The notes below the pieces were generated by a model. It saw nothing but the letters and a program-made list of their open reading frames with translations. It ran no database searches and was not told where the DNA came from. Positions 7,616 to 15,000 of a stretch of DNA of 22,532 bases are shown here, one piece after another. Origin of the DNA: CAZNNH01 sp964574335 (lineage in GTDB: Bacteria > Acidobacteriota > Vicinamibacteria > Fen-336); assembly GCA_964574335.1 (NCBI GenBank), contig CAZNNH010000093.1, forward strand, positions 1 through 22,532, read 5' to 3'. Numbering within the stretch: the stretch's first letter is position 1; every line of letters starts with the position of its first letter. Made by a program: the position numbers and the translations under genes.

Positions 7616-7954
7616 ATGAAGAAGATCGAGACCGTCATCAGACCACATCTGCTAGAGGCGGTGAAGAACGCTCTGCAGGAGGTGGGTGTCGTCGGCATGA
7701 CGATCAGCGAGGTCAAGGGCTTCGGGCGCCAGAAAGGTCACACCGAGACCTACCGGGGGAGCGAGTACCAGGTGGACTTCCTGCCCAAGGTCAAGATCGA
7801 GGTGGCCCTGCCCGAGGAGCTCGCAGAGGCCGCCGTGGAAGCCGTGGTGAAGACGGCCAAGACGGGCAAGTTCGGGGACGGCAAGGTGTTCGTCTCGTCG
7901 CTGGAGGACGTGGTCCGGATCCGAACCGGGGAGCGTGGCGAGCAGGCGCTCTGA
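7616..7954 (+). CDS. glnK: PII signal-transduction protein, second copy, paired with amtB
   Basis: A 112-residue PII protein. It has Gln39, the same T-loop as the first copy through Tyr51, GDGK with the ATP-site Lys90, and RIRTGERGE at the C-terminus. The paralogues diverge straight after Tyr51 (Gln52 here, Val52 in the first copy) and over residues 64-100. The ATG at 7616 follows a strong GAGGAGAGGGG site; an in-frame start at 7529 would add 29 residues foreign to PII and lies within the sigma-54 element. The gene has its own promoter and lies 62 bases before amtB, the conserved glnK-amtB pair in which GlnK blocks the channel when nitrogen is plentiful. The GlnK name rests on this linkage. 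Confidence 0.95.
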   Translation: MKKIETVIRPHLLEAVKNALQEVGVVGMTISEVKGFGRQKGHTETYRGSEYQVDFLPKVKIEVALPEELAEAAVEAVVKTAKTGKFGDGKVFVSSLEDVVRIRTGERGEQAL

Positions 7955-8016
7955 GGCTCGAGAGCCGGTTACTTCGCGTTTGCCCAGCAAAGGGGCACTA
8001 GGAGGAAGAACGACAG

Positions 8017-9312
8017 ATGGGACCAGAAGCAAAGGTCGTCGCAGACACCCTGTGGGTCGTGATCGCGGCCTGCCTGGTGTTCTTCATGAACGCGGGCTTC
8101 GGGATGCTGGAGACCGGGCTGTGCCAGGCCAAGAACGCGGTCAACATCCTGGCCAAGAACTACATCGTCTTCGCCATCTCGTCCTTGGCCTTCTGGGCCG
8201 TGGGGTTCGGGCTGATGTTCGGGGACGGCAACGCCGTGGTGGGCCTGAGGGGCTGGTTCCTGGGCGGCCCCGACAACAGCCCGGCCACCGGGGACGCCTA
8301 CCTGGGGGTCTTCTCCGCGCTCAGCTGGACTGGCGTCCCGCTGGCGGCCAAGTTCTTCTTCCAGCTCGTGTTCGCGGGGACCGCGGCGACCATCGTCAGC
8401 GGCGCCGTGGCCGAGCGGATCAAGTTCCTGAGCTTCATCCTCTTCTCCTTCCTGCTGGTCGCCGTCATCTACCCGATCGGCGGCCACTGGGTGTGGGGGG
8501 GCGGCTGGCTCGGCAGCGCCGGGTTCCAGGACTTTGCCGGCTCCACCGTCGTGCACAGCGTGGGTGGCTGGGCGGCGTTGGCCGGGGTGCTGCTGCTCGG
8601 GGCACGCAGCGGCAAGTTCCGGGGTGGGAAGGTGTTCCCGATCCCGGGCCACAACATGAGCCTGGCCACGCTGGGAGCGATGATCCTCTGGCTGGGGTGG
8701 TTCGGTTTCAACCCGGGGAGCACGATGGCCGCCGACCCTGCCGTCATCGCCAGCGTCGCCCTCAACACCAACATGGCGGCGGCGGCCGGCTGTCTCTCGG
8801 CGACCGCCGTGGCCTGGCTGATGCTCGGCAAGCCCGACCTCAGCATGATCCTCAACGGAACCCTGGCCGGGCTGGTGGCGATCACCGCGCCCTGTGCCGC
8901 CGTGGGCCTTACCAGCTCGGTGATCATCGGTGCGGTCGCCGGGGTGCTGGTGGTCTTCTCGGTGCTGTTCTTCGACCGGGTCAAGATCGATGATCCCGTG
9001 GGCGCGCTCAGCGTCCATCTGGTCAATGGCGTCTGGGGCACCTTCTCGGTGGGGCTGTTCGCCGCCGAGGGCGGCCTGTTCCTGGGCGGTGGCGTCGCGC
9101 TCGCGCTCACCCAGCTCAAGGGGATCGTGGCGGTGGGCGCCTTCGCCTTCGCGGCCAGCTTCGTCTTCTGGCTGCTGATCAAGCTCACCATGGGCATCCG
9201 CGTCTCCCCCGAGGAGGAGCAGGAGGGGCTCGATACCGGCGAGCACGGCATGGAGGCCTATCCCGGGTTCACCGCTCCCGCATCCTTGTCCATGGGAGTC
9301 CACAAAGCCTAA
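8017..9312 (+). CDS. amtB: Ammonium transporter AmtB
   Basis: A 431-residue ammonium channel of the inner membrane, expected to have 11 transmembrane helices. Core motifs: ETGLCQAKNAVNI, AATIVSGAVAERIKF, DFAGSTVVHSVGGWAAL with Asp172 and pore His180, GFNPGSTMAA, and SVHLVNGVWGT with the second pore His334. The tail GIRVSPEEEQEGLDTGEHG is the PII-contact segment of the family. Unlike the amt at 44-1483 it starts directly at the first helix, with no signal peptide or linker. AGGAGG at 8000-8005 precedes the ATG by 11 bases. It follows glnK in the same transcription unit and probably shares the sigma-54 promoter at 7530. Confidence 0.97.
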   Translation: MGPEAKVVADTLWVVIAACLVFFMNAGFGMLETGLCQAKNAVNILAKNYIVFAISSLAFWAVGFGLMFGDGNAVVGLRGWFLGGPDNSPATGDAYLGVFSALSWTGVPLAAKFFFQLVFAGTAATIVSGAVAERIKFLSFILFSFLLVAVIYPIGGHWVWGGGWLGSAGFQDFAGSTVVHSVGGWAALAGVLLLGARSGKFRGGKVFPIPGHNMSLATLGAMILWLGWFGFNPGSTMAADPAVIASVALNTNMAAAAGCLSATAVAWLMLGKPDLSMILNGTLAGLVAITAPCAAVGLTSSVIIGAVAGVLVVFSVLFFDRVKIDDPVGALSVHLVNGVWGTFSVGLFAAEGGLFLGGGVALALTQLKGIVAVGAFAFAASFVFWLLIKLTMGIRVSPEEEQEGLDTGEHGMEAYPGFTAPASLSMGVHKA

Positions 9313-9427
9313 CACCCGAGCGCCGTCCGCTCGTCCATTCGCACCGTTTCACCAGGTGGGCGGGGGTCGTGGCCCTCCGCCTCCCGCCGACGAGAGTCCG
9401 GTACCTGTCTGCCTAGAGGAGGCGTGT

Positions 9428-10177
9428 ATGCTGAGATCAGGGAGTCTGTGTGGTTTGGTGGTCTCGACGATGGCGGTGTTGGGTGGCTCCGCGGCCCAGG
9501 CGGCCGAGGGGACGGTGAGCGTCGACTTCCTCTCCGCCTACGTCTGGCGCGGGATCACCGTCAACGACACGGGTGTCGCCCAGTTCGCGCTGGACGCGGG
9601 CGAGCTCGAGGTCGGCGAGCTGCCCCTCAGCTTCAACGTCTGGGGGAACCTGGACCTCGGAGACAACGACGGGGCGCTCAAGAGCGGCGCGGTCTCGGAG
9701 ATCGACCTGACCGTGACCCTCGGTCTGCCCGCCGGGTTCAGCGCGGGCTTCATCGACTACACGTTCCCGGCGATCTTCGACGACGCACCGGGTCTCCCGG
9801 CCACCCAGGAGGTCTTCCTCTCTTGGAGCAAGGAGCTGGTGGTCACCCCGACGGTGTCCCTCTACTACGACGTGGGTGCCGTCGACAGCGTCTACGGGAC
9901 GGTGGGCCTGGGCTGGAGCCGGGCGCTCGGCGAGAAGGTCTCGCTCGACCTCTCCGGCCAGGTGGCCTACGCCGGCGAGAAGTTCGCCGAGTTCTACAGC
10001 GGCGGCACCAAGAGCGGCTTTCACGACTACCTGGTCGGGGCCAGCTTGTCGTACCAGGCGGCCGAGGCCGTCAGCCTCAGCGCGCAGATCAACTACACGG
10101 GCTCGCTGGACAAGGAGGTCCTCACCGAGCAGGATCTGGGGTTCTTTGGCGGAGTCGGTGTCGCGTTCACGTTCTGA
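9428..10177 (+). CDS. TorF-family putative outer-membrane beta-barrel protein
   Basis: A 249-residue exported protein. The N-terminus is a signal peptide ending near AQA|AEG (residue 25). The mature part starts VSVDFLSAYVWRGI, which recalls the TorF/TIGR02001 family of putative porins, then alternates polar and hydrophobic residues with many Gly, Tyr and Ser, and ends in an aromatic strand (GVGVAFTF) as outer-membrane barrels do. AGAGGAGG just upstream supports the ATG at 9428 over one at 9356. It lies 115 bases after amtB and 216 before glnA on the same strand, with no recognisable promoter of its own, so it may belong to the glnK-amtB unit. A role as an outer-membrane pore for ammonium or another nitrogen compound is inferred from position only. 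Confidence 0.75.
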   Translation: MLRSGSLCGLVVSTMAVLGGSAAQAAEGTVSVDFLSAYVWRGITVNDTGVAQFALDAGELEVGELPLSFNVWGNLDLGDNDGALKSGAVSEIDLTVTLGLPAGFSAGFIDYTFPAIFDDAPGLPATQEVFLSWSKELVVTPTVSLYYDVGAVDSVYGTVGLGWSRALGEKVSLDLSGQVAYAGEKFAEFYSGGTKSGFHDYLVGASLSYQAAEAVSLSAQINYTGSLDKEVLTEQDLGFFGGVGVAFTF

Positions 10178-10315
10178 GGATCCGACAAATCCGTGGGAAT
10201 CTGAGGAGAAATATCCATTCTTGTTCGGGCGGCGTCGGTCGCCCACTCGGCCCAGCGGCGCTCAACTCTCTGACCTGTCGCGTGATATTGGTGTGACCGC
10301 GCCGTGGGCCGGGTT

Positions 10316-10331
10316 GGGTACGGCACTTGCA
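10316..10331 (+). promoter_or_regulatory. Candidate sigma-54 promoter of glnA
   Basis: GGGTACG, four bases, TTGCA matches the sigma-54 consensus with GG (10317-10318) and GC (10329-10330) exactly spaced; only two specified positions differ. The predicted start is near 10342, giving a leader of about 52 bases. The glnA gene is a textbook RpoN/NtrC target. The rest of the 10178-10393 gap has a short A+T-rich stretch near 10185-10225, and I saw no clear activator palindrome. Confidence 0.65.
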
Positions 10332-10349
10332 CAGACAGCGGCGGGACGC

Positions 10350-10367
10350 ACGGGCCCAGCGGCCCGT
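10350..10367 (+). promoter_or_regulatory. GC-rich hairpin in the glnA leader
   Basis: ACGGGCC (10350-10356) and GGCCCGT (10361-10367) form a perfect 7-bp stem with a CAGC loop. It would lie 9-26 bases into the mRNA made from the predicted sigma-54 start and ends just before the purine-rich ribosome site (AGGAAAGGAG, about 10374-10383). It may stabilise the 5' end or influence ribosome access; no such role is shown by the sequence itself. Confidence 0.35.
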
Positions 10368-10393
10368 CCACTCAGGAAAGGAGACGCAAGCGG

Positions 10394-11818
10394 ATGACGC
10401 CGAAAGAGGTCGTTCAGTTGGCCAAGGACCAGGGCGCCAAGATGGTCGATCTGAGGTTCATCGACATTCCCGGTCTCTGGCAGCACTTCTCCATCACTGC
10501 CGGTGACCTGACCGAGGACCTCTTCGAGGAGGGGATCGGCTTCGACGGCTCGTCGATCCGTGGCTTCCAGACCATTGACGAGTCGGACATGCTGCTGATG
10601 CCCGATCCGGACACCGCCGTGATGGACCCGTTCACGAAAATCCCGACGCTGGTCCTGATCTGCAACGTCAAGGACCCGGTGACCGGCGAGAGCTACACCC
10701 GCGACCCGCGGTACGTCGCCCGCAAGGCCGAGGCCTATCTGAAGAAGGCGGGCATCGCGGACGTGGCCTACTTTGGCCCCGAGCCCGAGTTCTTCATCCT
10801 GGACTCGGTCCGCTTCGATCAGAGCTACAACTACGCCTTCCACTACCTCGACTCCGAGGCGGGCTTCTGGAACTCCGGACGGGAGGGCACGCCCGACCGA
10901 CCCAACCTGGGCTACAAGCCCCGCTACAAGCAGGGGTACTTCCCGGTCCCACCCATGGACCAGTTCATGGACCTGCGGGCCGAGATGGTGCTGGCCATGC
11001 AGGAGGTCGGGATCCAGGTCGAGGTGCACCACCACGAGGTCGCGACTGGGGGCCAGAGCGAGATCGACATGCGGTTCGACAGCCTGACCAAGACCGCCGA
11101 CAACGTGCTCTGGTTCAAGTACTGCACCAAGAACACCGCCCGCAGGCACGGCAAGACCGTGACCTTCATGCCCAAGCCGATGTTCCAGGACAACGGCTCG
11201 GGGATGCACGTCCACCAGTCCCTGTGGAAGGGGGGGAAGAACCTCTTCTTCAAGAAGGGGACCTATGCCGATCTCTCCGACCTGGCCCGGTACTACATCG
11301 GCGGGATCCTCAAGCACGCCCCGGCGCTGTGCGCCCTGATCGCGCCCACCACCAACTCGTACCGGCGGCTGGTGCCGGGCTACGAGGCGCCCATCAACCT
11401 GGCCTACAGCCAGCGCAACCGGTCGGCGGCCGTCCGCATCCCCATGTACTCGGCCTCCGAGAAGGCCAAGCGGATCGAGTTCCGCACCCCAGACCCGACC
11501 TGCAACCCGTACCTGGCCTTCGCCGGCTGCCTGATGGCCGGCCTCGATGGGATCGCCAACAAGCTGGACCCCGGCGACCCGCTGGACAAGGATCTGTACG
11601 AGCTGCCGGCCGAGGAGGCCAAGGCGATCAAGAAGCTGCCCGGCTCCCTGGACGCCGTGCTCGATCACCTCGAGCAGGACCACGAGTTCCTGCTGAAGGG
11701 CGACGTCTTCACCAAGGACGTGATCGGGAACTGGATCGAGTTCAAGCGCAAGCAGGAGGTCGACGCGATCCGCCTCCGCCCACATCCGTGGGAGTTTGCA
11801 CTATACTTCGACATCTAG
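10394..11818 (+). CDS. glnA: Glutamine synthetase type I
   Basis: Makes glutamine from glutamate, ammonia and ATP; a cytosolic dodecamer and the first step of GS-GOGAT. The 474 residues match GSI length. Visible motifs: IGFDGSSIRGF near the N-terminus, PEPEFF, HHHEVATGGQSEID, the ATP/metal region KPMFQDNGSGMHVHQSL, TTNSYRRLVPGYEAP, YSQRNRSAAVRIP, and LYELPAEEAK holding Tyr402, equivalent to the adenylylated Tyr397 of E. coli. That makes it a plausible substrate for the GlnE-like protein at 1727-4030. The ATG at 10394 follows AGGAAAGGAG; the open frame back to 10304 runs through the promoter and is not expected to be translated. A candidate sigma-54 element lies upstream, and a structured leader separates it from gltB. 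Confidence 0.98.
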   Translation: MTPKEVVQLAKDQGAKMVDLRFIDIPGLWQHFSITAGDLTEDLFEEGIGFDGSSIRGFQTIDESDMLLMPDPDTAVMDPFTKIPTLVLICNVKDPVTGESYTRDPRYVARKAEAYLKKAGIADVAYFGPEPEFFILDSVRFDQSYNYAFHYLDSEAGFWNSGREGTPDRPNLGYKPRYKQGYFPVPPMDQFMDLRAEMVLAMQEVGIQVEVHHHEVATGGQSEIDMRFDSLTKTADNVLWFKYCTKNTARRHGKTVTFMPKPMFQDNGSGMHVHQSLWKGGKNLFFKKGTYADLSDLARYYIGGILKHAPALCALIAPTTNSYRRLVPGYEAPINLAYSQRNRSAAVRIPMYSASEKAKRIEFRTPDPTCNPYLAFAGCLMAGLDGIANKLDPGDPLDKDLYELPAEEAKAIKKLPGSLDAVLDHLEQDHEFLLKGDVFTKDVIGNWIEFKRKQEVDAIRLRPHPWEFALYFDI

Positions 11819-12051
11819 GCGGGCGGGTTTCGATCATGGCGGGACGAGGGCGACATGGGCGACCGGCGGCAGAAGCCTGCCGGCACTTCTGTCGACTCGT
11901 CCCGGTCCGTCCGTCCCGCCTGAAGCGAACCGCCGTCACCAGGGGCCAAGGGATGATGGCCTGATCCGAAACCCACCCGGACCGGCAAAGGGCCATCATC
12001 CAGAGAGGGTGATGGCCCTTTGTCGTCGTGGGCAACAGGAGGGGCAGGGCG
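11819..12051 (+). other. Structured glnA-gltB intergenic leader
   Basis: These 233 bases hold no evident gene and no TTGC-type sigma-54 element, but several complementary segments. CGGGACGAG (11840-11848) can pair with CTCGTCCCG (11896-11904), enclosing a small CGGCAG/CTGCCG hairpin. Further on, a very stable hairpin at 11983-12025 competes with an alternative pairing of 11951-11961. A 42-codon reading frame (11836-11964) ends within the alternative pairing region. The layout resembles a transcription attenuator or RNA-processing leader for gltB. Confidence 0.5.
11983..12025 (+). terminator. Strong hairpin before gltB (attenuator-like or terminator)
   Basis: The arms 11983-12001 and 12007-12025 pair over 19 bp, with only two G-U pairs, around an AGAGA loop; the core is CAAAGGGCCATCA against TGATGGCCCTTTG. 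It ends 27 bases before the gltB ATG and just ahead of its ribosome site at 12037-12044. The sequence after the stem (TTTGTCGTCG) is only weakly T-rich, so it may be an intrinsic terminator of glnA, a gltB attenuator, or an RNase processing site. Confidence 0.6.
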
Positions 12052-15000
12052 ATGCGGCGCAGCGACCGGGTACCGGCACAGGGGCTCTACGACCCCCAGC
12101 ACGAGCACGAGGCCTGTGGTGTGGGTTTCGTGGTCGACGCCAAGGGGCGCAGGTCCCACCAGATCGTGGCCGGCGGTCTCCAGATCCTCACCAACCTCGA
12201 GCACCGGGGGGCCTCGGGCTCCGAACCCAACACCGGCGACGGGGCCGGGCTGATGGCGCAGGTGCCGCACCGCTTCCTCTCCCGGGTCTGCGGGGGGCTC
12301 GGCATCCGGCTTCCCGAGCCCGGCAGCTACGGCGTCGGGATGGCCTTTCTGCCCCGGGGCGAGGATGACCGCACCGAGGCCGAGCGGCTGATCGGCAGCG
12401 TCATCGAAGACGCGGGGTTCACCCACCTCGGCTGGCGCGACGTGCCCACCGACAACTCGTCGCTGGGCGAGGCGGCCAAGGCGGCCGAGCCGATGATCCG
12501 CCAGCTTTTCGTGGCCCCCAGGGAGCCAGTGGCCGACCCGGAGGTCTTCGAGCGCCGCCTCTACGTCCTGCGCCGCTCGATGGAGAACGCGGTGCTCGGG
12601 ACCTCGATCCCGGAGCGCGAGATCTTCTACATCGCCTCGCTGTCGGCGCGCACCCTGGTCTACAAGGGGATGCTGAACGCCCGGCAGCTCGCCCTCTACT
12701 TTCCCGACCTCGGCCAGGAGGACTTCGAGAGCGCCATCGCCCTCGTCCACTCGCGCTTCAGCACCAACACCTTCCCCAACTGGGCGCGGGCCCACCCCTA
12801 CCGCTTCATCGCCCACAACGGCGAGATCAACACCCTACGCGGCAACATCGCCTGGATGCACGCCCGGGAGAGCCTGTTCGCCTCGTCGCTGCTGGGCGAC
12901 GACATCGAGAAGATCAAGCCGGTGATCGACAAGGACGGCAGCGACTCGGCGATGTTCGACAACGTCCTGGAGCTGCTCACCCTGACCGGTCGCTCGCTCC
13001 CCCACGCGGTGATGATGATGGTTCCGGAGCCGTGGAGCGGGCACGAGTCGATGAGCGCCGACAAGCGGGCCTTCTACGAGTTCCACTCCTGCCTGATGGA
13101 GCCCTGGGACGGGCCGGCGGTGGTCGCCTTCACGGACGGGGTCCGGGTCGGTGCGGTGCTGGACCGCAACGGCCTGCGCCCCTCGCGCTACTACGTGACC
13201 AAGGACGACCTGGTGGTGATGGCCTCCGAGGTGGGCGTCCTCGACATCGATCCGGCGCGGATCCTGCACAAGGGCCGGCTGCAGCCGGGACGTCTGTTCC
13301 TGGTGGACACCGCCGAGGGTCGGGTGGTGGCGGACGAAGAGCTGAAGCAGCGCATCGCCACCGAGAGACCCTACAAGTCCTGGGTTCGCGAGCACATGAT
13401 CTCGCTCAGCGACCTTCCCGAGCCCGCCTCGGTCATCGAGCCCGACCACGAGACGGTCCAGCAGCGGCAGCGGGCCTTCGGCTACACCACCGAGGACGTG
13501 CGGCTGCTGATCGCTCCGATGGCGGGACAGGCCAGCGAGGGGATCGGCTCGATGGGGGCCGACACGCCGCTGGCGGTGCTGTCGCAGCGCCCCCAGCTCC
13601 TCTACAACTACTTCAAGCAGCTCTTCGCCCAGGTCACCAACCCGCCGGTGGACGCGATCCGGGAAGAGCTGATCATGGCCGTGGACACGTCGATCGGGCC
13701 GGAGATCAACCTGCTCGAGCCGCGGCCGGAAAGTGCCCGCCAGATCCGGCTGCTGACCCCGATCCTGCGCAACGAGGAGCTGGAGCGGCTCCGGGGCCTG
13801 GACGGCTCTGCGGCCTCACACGGCTACCGGTCGGCCACCTTGCCGATGCTTTTCCCGGCCCGGGAAGGGGCGGCCGGCCTGGAGCGGGCGGTCTCTGACT
13901 TGTGCCGGGCGGCCAGCGACGCCCTGGCCCGGGGCGCCGACGTGGTGATCCTCTCCGATCGGGGCGTGGGCCCCGACCGTGCCCCGATCCCGGCGCTCCT
14001 GGCGGTGTCGGCGGTCCACCACCACCTGATCCGGGAGGCCACCCGGACCCGATGCGGCCTGGTGGTGGAGAGCGGCGAGCCGCGTGAGGTCCACCACTTC
14101 TCGCTGCTGATCGGCTACGGGGCCAGCGCCATCAACCCCTACCTCGCCTTCGAGACGATCCACGACATGGTGGCGCAGGGCCTGCTGCCCGACATCGACG
14201 CGGCGGAGGCGGAGCGGCGCTACGTCAAGGCCGCCAGCAAGGGCGTGGTCAAGGTGATCTCGAAGATGGGGATCTCCACGGTCCAGAGCTACCACGGCGC
14301 CCAGGTCTTCGAGGCCATCGGGCTGGACCCGGAGCTCGTCTCCAGGTACTTCACCTGGACGCCGTCGCGGGTCGGAGGGGTGGGAATGGACGTGATCGCC
14401 CGCGAGGTGGAGATGCGGTTCGACCACGCCTTCCCGCGGCGCCCCTCGAACGCGCACGGCCTGGAGCCGGGTGGCCTCTACCAGTTCCGCAGCGACGGCG
14501 AGTACCACCTCTTCAACCCCGAGACCGTGCACCTGCTCCAGCAGGCCTGCCGCAACGGCAGCTACGACACCTTCCGGCAGTACAGCGCCGTGGTGAACGA
14601 CCACTCACGCAGCCTGTGCACGCTGCGCGGGCTGATGGAGCTGAAGGCCGCAGGGGAGCCGGTGCCGCTTCAGGAGGTGGAGCCGATCGAGGCGATCCTG
14701 GCGCGCTTCAAGACCGGGGCGATGTCGTACGGCTCGATCAGCCAGGAGGCGCACGAGGCGCTGGCCGTCGCCATGAACCGGATCGGCGGCAAGAGCAACA
14801 CCGGCGAGGGCGGCGAGGACCCGGCCCGGTACCTGCTGGACCCGAGCGGCGACTCGCGTTCCAGCGCGATCAAGCAGGTGGCCTCGGGGCGCTTCGGCGT
14901 TACCAGCGAGTACCTGGTCAACGCCAAGGAGCTGCAGATCAAGATGGCCCAGGGCGCCAAGCCGGGGGAGGGGGGACAGCTCCCCGGCCACAAGGTCTAC

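Noticed and set aside
9359..9381. GC hairpin after amtB (GGCGGGGG with CCTCCGCC) as a terminator
   Set aside because: It can pair over 8 bases but has no T-run, and such matches arise easily in this GC-rich sequence.
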